Made by a program: the position numbers and the translations under genes. Shown in pieces: positions 18,688 to 28,424 of a stretch of DNA of 64,000 bases (within the stretch, counting starts at the first letter, position 1; each line of letters starts with the position of its first letter). The stretch spans positions 589,079 to 653,078 of the forward strand of contig NZ_LR733826.1 of the NCBI RefSeq assembly GCF_902506535.1, in the 5' to 3' direction. Under the pieces are notes generated by a model that saw nothing but the letters and a program-made list of their open reading frames with translations, was not told where the DNA came from and ran no database searches. This stretch comes from Pseudomonas sp. 8Z (GTDB taxonomy: Bacteria; Pseudomonadota; Gammaproteobacteria; Pseudomonadales; Pseudomonadaceae).

Positions 18688-20133
18688 CAGGCCACAAAGC
18701 GCTCTGAGTTTTTCGCTATCTAGGTGCTGCTCGACCTGGTCGGCCAAGCGTTCGATGTCACGCTCACGCAGAGCGTGATAATCCACCGCCTGCACGTCAC
18801 GCAGCCCAGCCCAGCGCAGCAGCGCCGCGCTGGCCGCCGGTTGTTCGAACAGGCCATGCAGGTAAGTACCGAGCACCTGACCATCGCCGCTCAGGCCGCC
18901 ATCACGACGTCCATTCTCAAGCTGCACCGCACCATTGAGGCCCGGCCCACGACTGACTCCAGCATGAATCTCATAACCGCTGACCGCGGCCTGCTCCAGA
19001 CACAATTGGCCACGCACGTTACGCAGTTGTTTCTCCGGCTCCAGCACCGTCTCGAAATCGAGCAGACCTAAGCCTTCGCTGCTGCCTGCGCCCCCCTCCA
19101 GTGCGTGAGGGTCGTGAATCTGTCGGCCCAGCATCTGCAGGCCGCCACAGATGCCCAAAAGTTTGCCGCCATAGCGCAAATGACGTGCGATGGCCGTATC
19201 CCAACCCTGCTCGCGCAGGCGCGCCAGATCAGCACGTACGCTCTTGGAGCCAGGCAGGATAATCAAATCGGCGGGCGGGATTGCCTGGCCTGCCTTGATA
19301 AAGCTCAGTTGCACCTGCGGGTGCAGGCGTAGCGGGTCGAAATCGGTGTGATTGCTGATGCGTGGCAGCACCGGCACCACGACGCGCAACGCCTGCTCGG
19401 CCTTGGCCTGCTGGCGGGTGTCGATAGCGTCCTCGGCTTCCAGATGAAAGTCCGTCAGGTACGGCAGCACGCCGAGCACCGGTTTGCCGGTGCGCTGCTC
19501 CAACCAGTCAAGGCCGGGTTTAAGCAAAGCGATATCGCCGCGGAAGCGGTTGATCACAAAGCCCTGAACACGTGCCTGCTCGGATGGGCTGAGCAACTCC
19601 AGCGTGCCGACCAGGTGAGCGAATACGCCGCCTTTATCGATGTCGGCAATCAGGATCACCGGGCAATCCACCGCCTCGGCGAAGCCCATGTTGGCGATAT
19701 CGCCAGCGCGTAGGTTGATCTCGGCTGGCGAGCCGGCCCCCTCGACCAACACCAGTTCATGCGCCTCACGCAGCCGTGCATGAGACTCCAGCACCGCGGC
19801 CATGGCCACCGGCTTGTAACCGTGATAGGTCAATGCCTGCATATTGCCGATGGCGCGGCCATGGATGATCACCTGAGCGCCCATATCACTGTTGGGCTTG
19901 AGCAGTACCGGGTTCATGTCGGTGTGCGGCTCCAGGCCGGCGGCCTGCGCCTGCACCGCCTGCGCCCGGCCAATTTCGCCGCCGTCGACGGTCACCGCCG
20001 AATTGAGCGCCATGTTCTGCGGTTTGAACGGCGCCACGCGCACGCCCTGGCGCCGCGCCCAGCGGCACAGCGCCGTGACCAAGGTGCTCTTGCCTGCATC
20101 GGAGGTGGTGCCCTGCACCATCAGAGTGGCCAT
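18685..20133 (-). CDS. cobQ: Cobyric acid synthase
   Basis: A 482-residue glutamine-dependent amidotransferase that amidates positions b, d, e and g of adenosylcobyrinic acid diamide. The N-terminal dethiobiotin-synthetase-like domain begins with a P-loop ([16 protein letters not shown]), and the C-terminal GATase domain has the nucleophile in [12 protein letters not shown] and a distal His in GTYLHGLFE. The ATG overlaps the stop of the cobC decarboxylase gene. Its stop codon lies inside a REP-like repeat. Confidence 0.95.
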   Translation of the reverse strand: MATLMVQGTTSDAGKSTLVTALCRWARRQGVRVAPFKPQNMALNSAVTVDGGEIGRAQAVQAQAAGLEPHTDMNPVLLKPNSDMGAQVIIHGRAIGNMQALTYHGYKPVAMAAVLESHARLREAHELVLVEGAGSPAEINLRAGDIANMGFAEAVDCPVILIADIDKGGVFAHLVGTLELLSPSEQARVQGFVINRFRGDIALLKPGLDWLEQRTGKPVLGVLPYLTDFHLEAEDAIDTRQQAKAEQALRVVVPVLPRISNHTDFDPLRLHPQVQLSFIKAGQAIPPADLIILPGSKSVRADLARLREQGWDTAIARHLRYGGKLLGICGGLQMLGRQIHDPHALEGGAGSSEGLGLLDFETVLEPEKQLRNVRGQLCLEQAAVSGYEIHAGVSRGPGLNGAVQLENGRRDGGLSGDGQVLGTYLHGLFEQPAASAALLRWAGLRDVQAVDYHALRERDIERLADQVEQHLDSEKLRALCGL

Positions 20134-21143
20134 CAGTGCGGTTCCTCAAGGCTCGCCAAGATCGGCGCGCAGTCTCGCAGGCCCTGTTCAAGACGCTGCC
20201 AACCGGCTTCATCGCCAGGCAAACCGAAGCGCAGGCTGTCGAGCTCAGCAAACAGCCGCACCAAAATGCCCCGCCGCGCCAGCAACTCCATGCACGGCAC
20301 CGCACGTCGCGTGCTGCAAAACTGGAACAGCGCTGTGCCCCCAGTCGGAGGTAGGCCGCTGTCGCGCAGGAGCGTGGCCAAGCGCGCCCCGTCGGCCAGC
20401 AAGCGCTCGCGCTGCAGACGTTGCCCTTGCTCATCACTCAACAAACTCAACGCCACGCTGCGCGCCGGGCCACTGACAGCCCAAGGCCCCAGCCACTGCT
20501 CAAGCTCATCGAGCAGTGCCTGCGCCGCGAGTACGAAACCCAGGCGCATACCAGCCATAGCGAAGAACTTGCCGAACGAGCGCAGTACGATCAGCCCAGC
20601 CATATCGCTGAAAGCCGCCAGGCTGTGCTGCGGCGTACAGTCCATGAACGCTTCGTCGACCACCAGCCAACCGCCACGCTCAGCCAACTCATGGTGCCAG
20701 TCGAGCAAACGTATCGGTTCGATCAGGCGTCCAGTGGGGTTATTCGGGTTGACCACCAACAACACGTCGAGCTGCGGCAAGGCGCGATGAACCGAGCCTT
20801 CGCTGAGGGTGATGATGCGATGGCCCTCGCGCTGCCAGGCTGCCGCATGCTCGGCATAGGTGGGCGCCAGGATGCCAACGCTGCAGGGTTTACGCAGACG
20901 CGGCAGCGTCTGGATGGCAGCCTGCGAACCGGCCACGGGCAATAGACTGGGGGCGCCGTAGTAAGCACGTGCCGCGATCTCTAGGCCATCATTGACCTCG
21001 GGCAGGCGCATCCACGCCTCGGCAGGCACAGATGGCACCGCCAGAGCATAAGGCGCGACACCGGTGGACAGATCCAGCCAGTTATCCAGGGCAATGCCGT
21101 AACGCTGCGCCGCGGCGCGCAGGCGGCCACCATGCTCAAGCAC
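20133..21143 (-). CDS. cobC: Threonine-phosphate decarboxylase (aminopropanol arm synthesis)
   Basis: A 336-residue PLP enzyme of aminotransferase fold I that makes aminopropanol phosphate from threonine phosphate for the corrin side arm. The PLP lysine lies in [17 protein letters not shown], and [10 protein letters not shown] and VVDEAFMDC are the usual cofactor contacts. A GTG start at 21143 is chosen because it overlaps the cobD stop, has GGGAGG seven bases upstream, and begins [12 protein letters not shown] as in homologues. The longer Cys-rich extension ([12 protein letters not shown]) is an artefact of reading through cobD. Confidence 0.92.
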   Translation of the reverse strand: MLEHGGRLRAAAQRYGIALDNWLDLSTGVAPYALAVPSVPAEAWMRLPEVNDGLEIAARAYYGAPSLLPVAGSQAAIQTLPRLRKPCSVGILAPTYAEHAAAWQREGHRIITLSEGSVHRALPQLDVLLVVNPNNPTGRLIEPIRLLDWHHELAERGGWLVVDEAFMDCTPQHSLAAFSDMAGLIVLRSFGKFFAMAGMRLGFVLAAQALLDELEQWLGPWAVSGPARSVALSLLSDEQGQRLQRERLLADGARLATLLRDSGLPPTGGTALFQFCSTRRAVPCMELLARRGILVRLFAELDSLRFGLPGDEAGWQRLEQGLRDCAPILASLEEPH

Positions 21144-22044
21144 CGAGTACCTCCCACAGCAGCAGACACAGCAGCCATAGCGCAACCCCGCCGATGACCC
21201 GATTCATCGCCCGCTCGATATCGGCAGCACGCGGCGCCGGACCTTCGCCGAGCCGCGCACGCTCATGCACTTGACCGTGGTACTGCGCAGCACCGCCCAG
21301 GCTGACGCCCAGGCTGCCTGCGCCAGCCGCCATCACCGGCCCGGCATTGGGGCTATCCCATAACGGCGCCTGTCGCCGCCAACAACGCAGCGCCAGCACG
21401 GTACGGCCAAGCAACGCGTAAGTCAGCGCCACCAGACGCGCCGGGATGAAGTTGAGCACATCGTCAATCCTTGCCGCCGCCCAGCCGAAGCGCTCGAAGC
21501 GCTCGTTGCGATACCCCCACATGGCATCCAGCGTATTGCTCAGGCGGTACAGCACCACACCCGGCGCACCGGCGACGACGAACCAGAACAAGGCGGCGAA
21601 TACCGCATCGGAGCCATTCTCCAAGACCGATTCGGTGCCCGCACGAGCGACACCGGTTGCGTCCAGTTCGGCGGTATTGCGGCTGACCATCCAGCCAACC
21701 CGCTCACGTGCCAGCGCCAGATCGCCCAGACGCAACGCCTGCGCTACCGGCTGTGCGTGCTCATAGAGGCTACGCAGGCCGAGGGCGAAATACAGCGCGA
21801 GGATCTCCACCACCCAGCTCAGCGCGCTGAACTGTACCAGCAGCCAGGTCAGCAGCGTCAGCGGCAGCACAGCCAGACACCAGGCGGTCACGCCATGGCT
21901 GCGCCAGCCGCCACCGGCGGGGTTGAAGCGCTGCTCCAGGCGATTGGCCAGGCGACCGAAAGCCACCAGTGGGTGCGCCCGTCGCGGTTCACCCAGCACG
22001 CTATCGAGCGCCACGCCTGCACAGGTGATCAACGCCAGGCTCAT
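21136..22044 (-). CDS. cobD: Adenosylcobinamide-phosphate synthase
   Basis: A 302-residue membrane protein (CbiB in Salmonella) that attaches the aminopropanol phosphate arm to adenosylcobyric acid. Signatures include the N-terminal [20 protein letters not shown] and the central [24 protein letters not shown] stretch (here SRNTAELD then [13 protein letters not shown]), plus several hydrophobic helices. The stop overlaps the GTG start of the decarboxylase gene by 8 bases, so the two arm-building proteins are coupled. Confidence 0.93.
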   Translation of the reverse strand: MSLALITCAGVALDSVLGEPRRAHPLVAFGRLANRLEQRFNPAGGGWRSHGVTAWCLAVLPLTLLTWLLVQFSALSWVVEILALYFALGLRSLYEHAQPVAQALRLGDLALARERVGWMVSRNTAELDATGVARAGTESVLENGSDAVFAALFWFVVAGAPGVVLYRLSNTLDAMWGYRNERFERFGWAAARIDDVLNFIPARLVALTYALLGRTVLALRCWRRQAPLWDSPNAGPVMAAGAGSLGVSLGGAAQYHGQVHERARLGEGPAPRAADIERAMNRVIGGVALWLLCLLLWEVLGA

Positions 22045-22047
22045 GCT

Positions 22048-22701
22048 TCAGTCACCCTTGGCACCCCATCGATTCTCGAACAGCAACTCGCTCAGCGGTC
22101 GCGGCGTGGCCCACCCCTCTTGCACCAGCATCGGCTTCTCATAAAAAGCCTGCACCGGCCCCAGGCACAGCAACGCCACTGGCTTGCTGCCAGGTGGCAT
22201 ACCGAGCAGATCGGCCAATGCCTCGGGATCAAATAGCGATACCCAGCCCAGCCCCAACCCTTCGGCACGCGCTGCCAGCCATAGATTCTGAATGGCGCAA
22301 GCCACCGAGGCCATATCCATTTCCGGCAGGGTACGTCGCCCAAAGACATGCGCCTCACGGCCTTCCATCAGGGCAACCGCCAACAGCTCGGCGCAATCGC
22401 CAATACCCTCGACCTTCAAGCGCATGAACTCGTCACTGCGCTCGCCCAGAGCCTCGGCGGTTCGCACACGCTCAGCCTCGACCAAAGCATGGACGGCCTC
22501 GCGCAATTGCGGGTCGCTGATCCGCACAAAGCGCCAAGGCTGCATCAAGCCGACACTGGGCGCGTGATGCGCCGCTTCAAGCAGGCGTGCCAAGATCTCG
22601 GGCGGCACCTGGCCACCAGCGAAGTGGCGCATGTCACGGCGTTCGGCAATGGCGCGGTATACCGCCGCGCGCTCCTCGGGGCTGAAAGCATGTTCGGTCA
22701 T
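22048..22701 (-). CDS. bluB: 5,6-dimethylbenzimidazole synthase
   Basis: A 217-residue nitroreductase-fold flavoenzyme that breaks down reduced FMN with oxygen to make dimethylbenzimidazole, the lower ligand of B12. N-terminal motifs are RRDMRHFAGGQVPPEILARLL and HHAPSVGLMQPWRFVRI, both typical of BluB rather than of general nitroreductases. Its presence implies oxygen-dependent lower-ligand synthesis. It starts 4 bases into the cobB stop and ends just before cobD. Confidence 0.92.
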   Translation of the reverse strand: MTEHAFSPEERAAVYRAIAERRDMRHFAGGQVPPEILARLLEAAHHAPSVGLMQPWRFVRISDPQLREAVHALVEAERVRTAEALGERSDEFMRLKVEGIGDCAELLAVALMEGREAHVFGRRTLPEMDMASVACAIQNLWLAARAEGLGLGWVSLFDPEALADLLGMPPGSKPVALLCLGPVQAFYEKPMLVQEGWATPRPLSELLFENRWGAKGD

Positions 22702-23993
22702 GGGCGCAACAGCGCTGCGGCTGCCTCTGGGTTGGATGGCATATAGAAATGAATGTAGCTGGCAGTCAGCCGCCCCAGACGATATACCGCCTCAGCTACC
22801 GGCTTGCCGTTCGGGCAGCGGCCAAGTGCCAATGGCTCAAGCGGGCTTTGCAGGCGCGAGTGATGGTAGCTGTGCCCACGCAGCTCACCCTCCGGCAACG
22901 TCACCGCCTGCAGGGCCAGCGCGGTTAAGCGCGGCTGCAAGGCTGCACTGCCTGCCAGCAAGCCAAGCATACGGCCACTGGCGCCTTGCTTGTCGCGTAA
23001 CTCATTGAGCAGGTAGAGCATGCCGCCACACTCAGCCAACAACGGCTTACCCGCCTCATGGTGACGGCGAATCGCTGCCGCCATGGCCTGGTTATTTTCC
23101 AGCTCGGCCAGGTACAGCTCGGGATAACCACCAGGCAGGTAGAGGCTGTCCACTTCAGGCAACTCGGCGTCGGCCAATGGCGAGAAAAAATGCAGCTCGG
23201 CGCCAAGAGCCCGCAGCAGATCGAGATTGGCCTGGTAAAGGAAAGCGAACGCGGCGTCACGCGCCACACCAATGCGTACACCGGCCAGCCATGCACCAGG
23301 CTCGTCCATCTGCGGCGCAGCAAAGCTCACTGCAGGCGGCAAATCCACATCGGCACTGGCCTGCAATGCATCGGCAGCAGCATCCAGGCGAGCGTCCAGA
23401 TCCTCCAGCTCGACAGCCTGCACCAACCCCAAATGACGGCTCGGCAACTCCACCGCAGCACTACGCGGCAAAGCGCCGAACCAGCGAATGCTAGGCGGCA
23501 AGGCATCACGCAGGATGTCGCCATGGCGACTGCTGGCAACGCGATTACCCAGCACCCCGGCAAAGGGCAGATCCGGCTGAAAGGTGGCCAGGCCATGAGC
23601 CAACGCGCCGAAGGTCTGCGCCATGGCCGAGCCATCGATCACGCCTAATACCGGCACACCGAAATGGCGCGCCAGATCAGCAGCCGAAGGCTTGCCGTCG
23701 AACAACCCCATCACCCCTTCGATCAGAATGAGGTCGGCCTCGCCCGCGGCCTGCCACAACAGACGGCGGCTTTCCGCCTCACCGACCATGGCCAGGTCGA
23801 GCTGGTAAACCGGCGCACCACTGGCGCGCGCATGAATCATCGGGTCGAGAAAGTCAGGGCCACACTTAAACACCCGCACCTTGCGCCCCTGACGGGTATG
23901 CAAGCGTGCCAGGGCGGCGGTAACGGTAGTTTTGCCCTGGCCGGAAGCCGGGGCGGCAATCAGCAGTGCCGGACAATGACGCGCGCTCATCAA
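22698..23993 (-). CDS. cobB: Cobyrinate a,c-diamide synthase
   Basis: A 431-residue enzyme that amidates the a and c carboxylates of (hydrogeno)cobyrinic acid. The N-terminal P-loop domain (IAAPASGQGKTTVTAALARLH) and C-terminal triad GATase domain are present; the nucleophile lies in LLAECGGMLYLL and GHSYHHS holds distal residues. It overlaps both cobO upstream and bluB downstream by 4 bases. Confidence 0.95.
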   Translation of the reverse strand: MMSARHCPALLIAAPASGQGKTTVTAALARLHTRQGRKVRVFKCGPDFLDPMIHARASGAPVYQLDLAMVGEAESRRLLWQAAGEADLILIEGVMGLFDGKPSAADLARHFGVPVLGVIDGSAMAQTFGALAHGLATFQPDLPFAGVLGNRVASSRHGDILRDALPPSIRWFGALPRSAAVELPSRHLGLVQAVELEDLDARLDAAADALQASADVDLPPAVSFAAPQMDEPGAWLAGVRIGVARDAAFAFLYQANLDLLRALGAELHFFSPLADAELPEVDSLYLPGGYPELYLAELENNQAMAAAIRRHHEAGKPLLAECGGMLYLLNELRDKQGASGRMLGLLAGSAALQPRLTALALQAVTLPEGELRGHSYHHSRLQSPLEPLALGRCPNGKPVAEAVYRLGRLTASYIHFYMPSNPEAAAALLRP

Positions 23994-24601
23994 AATTCGA
24001 TGCCCTTCTGCGCCTTTACCCCGGACTTGAAGGCATGCTTGACCAGACTCATCTCGGTAACCGTATCGGCCGCCTCGATCATCCCCGGCAAGGCGCCACG
24101 ACCGGTCACCACCACGTGCTGCAGCAGTGGCCGCGCCTCGATATCGGCCAGCACCGCCTCCAGTTCGAGATAACCGTGTTTCAGGGCGATATTCAGCTCG
24201 TCGAGCACCACCAGGCCAACAGCCTCATCACTCAGCAAACGCCTGGCCACAGCCCAAGCCTCTTGTGCCTTGGCGATGTCACGCTGGCGATCCTGGGTTT
24301 CCCAGGTGAAACCCTCGCCCATCACGTGGTAGCTGACTTCCTCGGGGAAACGGCGGAAAAAGGTTTCCTCGCCAGTGCTGGCCGCGCCCTTGATGAACTG
24401 CACCACGCCGACCTTTATGCCGTGACCGAGCGCACGCGCGACCATGCCGAAGGCGCTGCTGCTCTTGCCCTTGCCATTGCCGCTGTGCACCAGCAGCAGA
24501 CCATATTCGTCCTGGGCCTGGGCAATCTTCTCGTCGATCAGAGCTTTCTTGCGCTGCATGCGCGCCTTGTGGCGGGCATCGCGGTCGGCGGACTCGCTCA
24601 T
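23990..24601 (-). CDS. cobO: Cob(I)yrinic acid a,c-diamide adenosyltransferase
   Basis: A 203-residue CobA/CobO-type ATP:corrinoid adenosyltransferase. It has the P-loop GNGKGKSSSAFG, the VQFIKG segment, LVVLDELNIALKHGYL and the VVTGRGALPGMIEAADTVTEM region. The ATG at 24601 follows a GGGAG box and starts MSESADRDARHKARM; an upstream extension to 24658 has no support. First gene of the operon, read from the riboswitch upstream. Confidence 0.94.
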   Translation of the reverse strand: MSESADRDARHKARMQRKKALIDEKIAQAQDEYGLLLVHSGNGKGKSSSAFGMVARALGHGIKVGVVQFIKGAASTGEETFFRRFPEEVSYHVMGEGFTWETQDRQRDIAKAQEAWAVARRLLSDEAVGLVVLDELNIALKHGYLELEAVLADIEARPLLQHVVVTGRGALPGMIEAADTVTEMSLVKHAFKSGVKAQKGIEF

Positions 24602-24737
24602 GCTGTGCTCCCGTACGTCAGGCGCCCGTTCCTCACCCGCAAGTGCAGAGCAAGACAACGAAGAGCCACGGCACTAGGCCGCGCAGCTTCATCCAGGCGC
24701 AAATGGCTGATCAGGCAGACGGAAGACGAAAACACGA

Positions 24738-24760
24738 ACGCCCCGCATGAATCGGGGCGT
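24738..24760 (-). terminator. Hairpin downstream of the cobalamin riboswitch (possible expression platform)
   Basis: On the minus strand ACGCCCCG pairs with CGGGGCGT around a seven-base loop (ATTCATG), followed by TCGTGTTTTCGTCTT. It lies about 40 bases past the riboswitch aptamer and about 140 bases before cobO. It could be the intrinsic terminator that the aptamer controls, although the T-tract is interrupted. Confidence 0.55.
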
Positions 24761-24797
24761 AAGCCGGACAACGCCCTCCGCGATGCCGTGAAACTGC

Positions 24798-24978
24798 GAC
24801 AGGCCGGTCTCCGGGCTCATGAGCGGCGCCAATCACGCCCCGCCGCGCCTTCCCGTGCACTGCACAGTGGCCTGAAGCGGCATTTGACTCACCTACCGTT
24901 GCGGGGGCAGCGCCGGCATGCGAACCGGCTTCCCTGTTTCACCCCTAAGTCGCCAGTTACAGCAACGCGGGGCACCTG
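24798..24978 (-). ncRNA. Cobalamin riboswitch
   Basis: On the minus strand the conserved blocks appear in order: CAGGTGCCCC near 24978, GGGTGAAACAGGGAAGCCGGT, the B12 box GCTGCCCCCGCAACGGTA, and the closing GAGCCCGGAGACCGGCCTG near 24800. This is the standard cobalamin-responsive aptamer. In known cases adenosylcobalamin binding turns down the downstream genes, here the whole cobO-to-cobS operon. Ends are approximate. Confidence 0.93.
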
Positions 24979-25129
24979 AAGCAAGGCGCGCAGGGTAGAG
25001 GCTGTCTGGCCTGCGCGTCAATGTACAACGCCCCAGACACCTACCTGAATGGCATATCCATGCACACACAAACAACAAAAGGGGTTCACTCGCACACAGC
25101 AAGCCGCCAAACACGCCCCTGTCAGAAAC

Positions 25130-25654
25130 TCAGGGATTACGCGCCAGATCAGGCGTCAGTACGCGCTTGGCACTCAGATACGCAGCATGCCAGTAACGGT
25201 TGTCCAGGCTATCAAGACGCACCGTGCCCCCAGTAGATGGCGCATGCACGAAACGCCCCTCACCAACATAAATCCCGGCATGACTGACAGCACGCCCACC
25301 ACTGGTTGCGAAGAACACCAGATCACCACTGCGCAGCTCATCACGTGCAACACCTGGGCGACGCATCGAACTCAGCTCGCGCGTCGAGCGCGGCAGGCTG
25401 ATACCGGCAGCATCACGGTAGACATAACCGATAAGGCCACTGCAATCGAAACCACCATCAGGGGTATTGCCGCCATAGCGATACGGCGTGCCGACTAACC
25501 CCAACGCACGAAACAGCACATCCTCGGCAGTACCGGACTGATCGAGCGAAATAGGTGCAGGCGTGTAAACAGGCTGGGGAGCAGGAGGCGAACTGCTGCA
25601 GGCACTCAGCAGAGCAATCAAAGAGATGAGGGCGAGACGGAGCATGAGGGGCAT
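25130..25654 (-). CDS. NlpC/P60 family lipoprotein, paralogue 1
   Basis: A 174-residue secreted peptidase-like lipoprotein. The signal peptide ends in the lipobox LLSAC. The NlpC/P60 catalytic Cys lies in GGFDCSGLIGYV, His in VSHAGIYVG and a third polar residue (His) in RFVHAPS. Such enzymes cut D-glutamyl to diaminopimelate bonds in peptidoglycan stem peptides. Starts at 25654 or 25645 are both possible and give the same lipobox; the long upstream frame overlaps the neighbouring paralogue and is rejected. It lies downstream of a second, similar gene in the same direction. Confidence 0.88.
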   Translation of the reverse strand: MPLMLRLALISLIALLSACSSSPPAPQPVYTPAPISLDQSGTAEDVLFRALGLVGTPYRYGGNTPDGGFDCSGLIGYVYRDAAGISLPRSTRELSSMRRPGVARDELRSGDLVFFATSGGRAVSHAGIYVGEGRFVHAPSTGGTVRLDSLDNRYWHAAYLSAKRVLTPDLARNP

Positions 25655-25739
25655 TGGCGAAACGATCCTGTGCCTGGCTGCACGCCACTGTGCCGATAAG
25701 CGACGAACGGCGCAACCCTGCAGGGCAGCGCCGCTTCGA

Positions 25740-26366
25740 TCACGGATGATGGACGCTAACGTCCTCTTGCGGCGCCAGCGCCAGAACACGCTTGGCCTCA
25801 AGGTAACTGCGCTTCCAGTAGCTGTCGTCGAGGCTATCGATACGCACACCACCACTGCGGCGACTGCTGGAGTGGATGAACTGGTCATCACCTATGTAGA
25901 TACCGGCATGACTGACACGCCCACGACCGCGATCGTTGAACAGGATCAGATCACCCGGTTCAAGATCTGCACGCGCCACCTTGGGCGCATCCAGCTTGAT
26001 CAACTCGCGCGTGGAGCGCGGCAGTTGTAGCCCCAACTCTTCCCGAAACAGATAGCCGACAAAGCCACTGCAGTCGAAGCCAGACTGAACCGAGGTGCCG
26101 CCATAACGATACCGAGTACCGATCAGCGAACGCCCAAGATCCAGCAAGCTGTCGGCTAGCTGAGGCATTTCATAGGGTTTTCCGTTAAGCGTCGCAGCGG
26201 CTTCTTCGTCGCTGCCTGCAGCGTCCAGATGAGTGACCGGACGTGATGGGAAAGTCGATTGCACCGCGACGCTTTCATCGGTCTGCGGCTGCGGCGCATG
26301 GCCGGCGCAGGCGACAAGAAAGACCGTGAGTGCGAGGGGCACGAGGGGTGCGAAGCGTTTTAGCAT
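25740..26366 (-). CDS. NlpC/P60 family lipoprotein, paralogue 2
   Basis: A 208-residue lipoprotein with signal sequence LVPLALTVFLVAC (lipobox LVAC). The catalytic Cys lies in SGFDCSGFVGYLF, His in VSHAGIYIG and a second His in FIHSSSR. The catalytic half closely resembles its downstream neighbour (shared RYGG, LPRSTREL, HAGIY, AKRVL), so the pair arose by duplication. An approximately 60-residue extra linker separates the lipid anchor from the catalytic domain. The ATG at 26366 is chosen because it starts the signal peptide. Confidence 0.88.
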   Translation of the reverse strand: MLKRFAPLVPLALTVFLVACAGHAPQPQTDESVAVQSTFPSRPVTHLDAAGSDEEAAATLNGKPYEMPQLADSLLDLGRSLIGTRYRYGGTSVQSGFDCSGFVGYLFREELGLQLPRSTRELIKLDAPKVARADLEPGDLILFNDRGRGRVSHAGIYIGDDQFIHSSSRRSGGVRIDSLDDSYWKRSYLEAKRVLALAPQEDVSVHHP

Positions 26367-26425
26367 GGGCACGACCGTGTCGAGAGAGAAAGGTTCTAAG
26401 TGCGCGACTATGCCCTCTATAAATG

Positions 26426-27205
26426 CTATTTGCAAATTCTATCGTTAGAAATGTGACCCAGTAGTTTTGGCAACACATCTAAGGCTGTCCCAACCAAGCG
26501 GACATCCACCTCTGCGCTCAAGGCTGTCAGGCCTGGATTGATCTCAACCGCAAGCCCGCCACGCTCACGCGTACGCAACACCGGCTCAACAATGTAAGGG
26601 AATGTCGACGAAGTGCCGACACTGAGCACCAGGTCAAACCCTTTGCGCAGTTCAGCATACAGCGTATCGATGGCCTCTTGCGGCAACATCTCCTCGAACA
26701 GCACCACAGGCGGCCGCAAGACACCGCCACATGCATTGCAGCGCGGCGGCAGCGATCGCTGCAGATGCGCCGCCAGCTCTTCGTCCTCAGCCGCACAGGA
26801 CTGACAAAACAAAGGCGCCAGTACACCATGAATCTCGATCAGGCGCCCTGCCGGACTGCCAGCAGCACGATGGTAGCCATCGATATTCTGAGTTAACACC
26901 CAGCACCCTGGAATCCGGCGCTGCAACTCGGCAATCGCCAGATGCCCAGCATTTGGCACAGCCTGCAGACATGCGCCACCGAGCTCGGCAAGGTACTTCC
27001 AGCACAGAGCAGGATCACGCCGCAGCATCGCCCCGGACAACACTGCCTCGATAGGCAGACCATCTTCGGTGCGTCCGTTGTAGAGCCCACCGAGTCCTCG
27101 ATAAGTGGGCAAGCCAGAGTCGGCGGAAAGCCCAGCCCCCGTGATAAAAAGTACGCGCTCAGCCCTAGCAAGAGCCTGAGCCACTCTGTAAAGCGCTGCC
27201 TCCAT
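26426..27205 (-). CDS. NAD-dependent protein deacylase (sirtuin)
   Basis: A 259-residue Sir2-family enzyme. It shows the NAD-binding GAGLSADSGLPTYRG, the TQNIDGYHRAAG motif, the catalytic His in EIHGVLA and a zinc knuckle with two CxxC pairs (CQSC and CNAC). It would remove acyl groups from protein lysines using NAD. The ATG at 27205, four bases after the moeA stop, gives a standard-length protein; a frame open to 27457 runs antiparallel through moeA and is rejected. Probably co-transcribed with moaB-moeA. Confidence 0.88.
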   Translation of the reverse strand: MEAALYRVAQALARAERVLFITGAGLSADSGLPTYRGLGGLYNGRTEDGLPIEAVLSGAMLRRDPALCWKYLAELGGACLQAVPNAGHLAIAELQRRIPGCWVLTQNIDGYHRAAGSPAGRLIEIHGVLAPLFCQSCAAEDEELAAHLQRSLPPRCNACGGVLRPPVVLFEEMLPQEAIDTLYAELRKGFDLVLSVGTSSTFPYIVEPVLRTRERGGLAVEINPGLTALSAEVDVRLVGTALDVLPKLLGHISNDRICK

Positions 27206-27209
27206 TCGC

Positions 27210-28424
27210 TTAGCCCAACAACTCGCTGAGCGGTATGAAGCGCAGGCGATCCCCTTCGGCGAGGGTGCGCCCTTCAAGCACCTCAGCCAACCCCTCGGCC
27301 CAGGCAGCACTGCGCAACACGCCGGAGCTCTGATTGGCATAGGGCACCACGCGCCCCTGCTCGATACGGGCGCGCAGGTATTCACGACGCTGCCCAGCCT
27401 TGCTCCAGACAAAACCGGCAGGCATCTCGAAGGCCAACGGTTCAACCCGCTGCACACCCATACGACGCAACAGATAAGGCCGCGCGAGAAGACCGAAGGT
27501 CACCAGAGTCGAGGCCGGATTGCCCGGCAGGCCAATCACGGGAACCCCTTGATAATGCCCACAGGTCAGCGGCTTGCCCGGCTTGATCGCCAGCTTCCAG
27601 AATGCCAGCTCCCCCGCCTCACGCAGAACGATACCGAGAAAGTCCGCCTCCCCCACCGACACCCCACCGGTCGAGAGGATCAGATCGACTCGACCAAGAG
27701 CGGCAAGCGCATCACGGGTACGCTGCAAATCGTCAGGCAGGATGCCACCATCGACCACCTCGCAGCCCAGCCTCTGCAACCAAGCGATCAACAACCGCCG
27801 GTTACTGTTGTAAATCTGCCCATCAGCCAACGGCTGACCCGGCTCGACAAGCTCATCACCAGTAGACAGTACGGCAACCCGCACCGCCCGCCGCACCTCA
27901 AGCGTTGCAACGCCGAGAGATGCAGCCAGGCCCAACTCGATAGGCCCAAGACGCGTACCGACCGGCAACACGCACTCACCGAGGCGGGTTTCCTGCCCCT
28001 GCGCCCGTACGTTCTGCCCAATACGCAGCCCCTGGAGAAAGCGCACACGCCCCTGCTCGTCCAGCTCGACGTTTTCCTGCATCTCTACCGTATCAGCACC
28101 CGCTGGCAGAGGTGCGCCCGTAAAGATCCGCGCGCACGTACCCGGCTCCAGCGGCTGCGGCGCCGAGCCCGCGAGAATCCGTTGACTGACCGGCAAGGCA
28201 ACACCCTGCCAGTCAGCCAGGCGCAGCGCATAACCGTCCATTGCACTGTTATCCCAGGGCGGCAGGTCGAGCCCCGCAACCAATGGAGCCGCCAGCACCC
28301 GACCGTCGGCCTGCGCCAAGGCAACGAACTCGGTGTCATTAATCGGAGAAGAATCAGCCAGCGCCAGCAAGCGCTGCTGCGCCAACTCCAGCGACAGCAA
28401 ACCAGGCTGATCGCAACCGCTCAT
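27210..28424 (-). CDS. moeA: Molybdopterin molybdotransferase
   Basis: A 404-residue MoeA protein that inserts molybdate into adenylylated molybdopterin. Motifs include WDNSAMDGYALR, RIFTGAPLPAGADTVEMQE, VAVLSTGDELVEPG and VIGLPGNPASTLVTF. Its ATG overlaps the moaB stop (ATGA), so MoaB and MoeA are made together, matching their consecutive roles in the last steps of molybdenum cofactor assembly. Confidence 0.94.
   Translation of the reverse strand: MSGCDQPGLLSLELAQQRLLALADSSPINDTEFVALAQADGRVLAAPLVAGLDLPPWDNSAMDGYALRLADWQGVALPVSQRILAGSAPQPLEPGTCARIFTGAPLPAGADTVEMQENVELDEQGRVRFLQGLRIGQNVRAQGQETRLGECVLPVGTRLGPIELGLAASLGVATLEVRRAVRVAVLSTGDELVEPGQPLADGQIYNSNRRLLIAWLQRLGCEVVDGGILPDDLQRTRDALAALGRVDLILSTGGVSVGEADFLGIVLREAGELAFWKLAIKPGKPLTCGHYQGVPVIGLPGNPASTLVTFGLLARPYLLRRMGVQRVEPLAFEMPAGFVWSKAGQRREYLRARIEQGRVVPYANQSSGVLRSAAWAEGLAEVLEGRTLAEGDRLRFIPLSELLG

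Noticed and set aside
19759..20790. Plus-strand frame of 343 codons
   Set aside because: Opposite cobQ and the cobC decarboxylase gene; rich in Arg and Ser without motifs.
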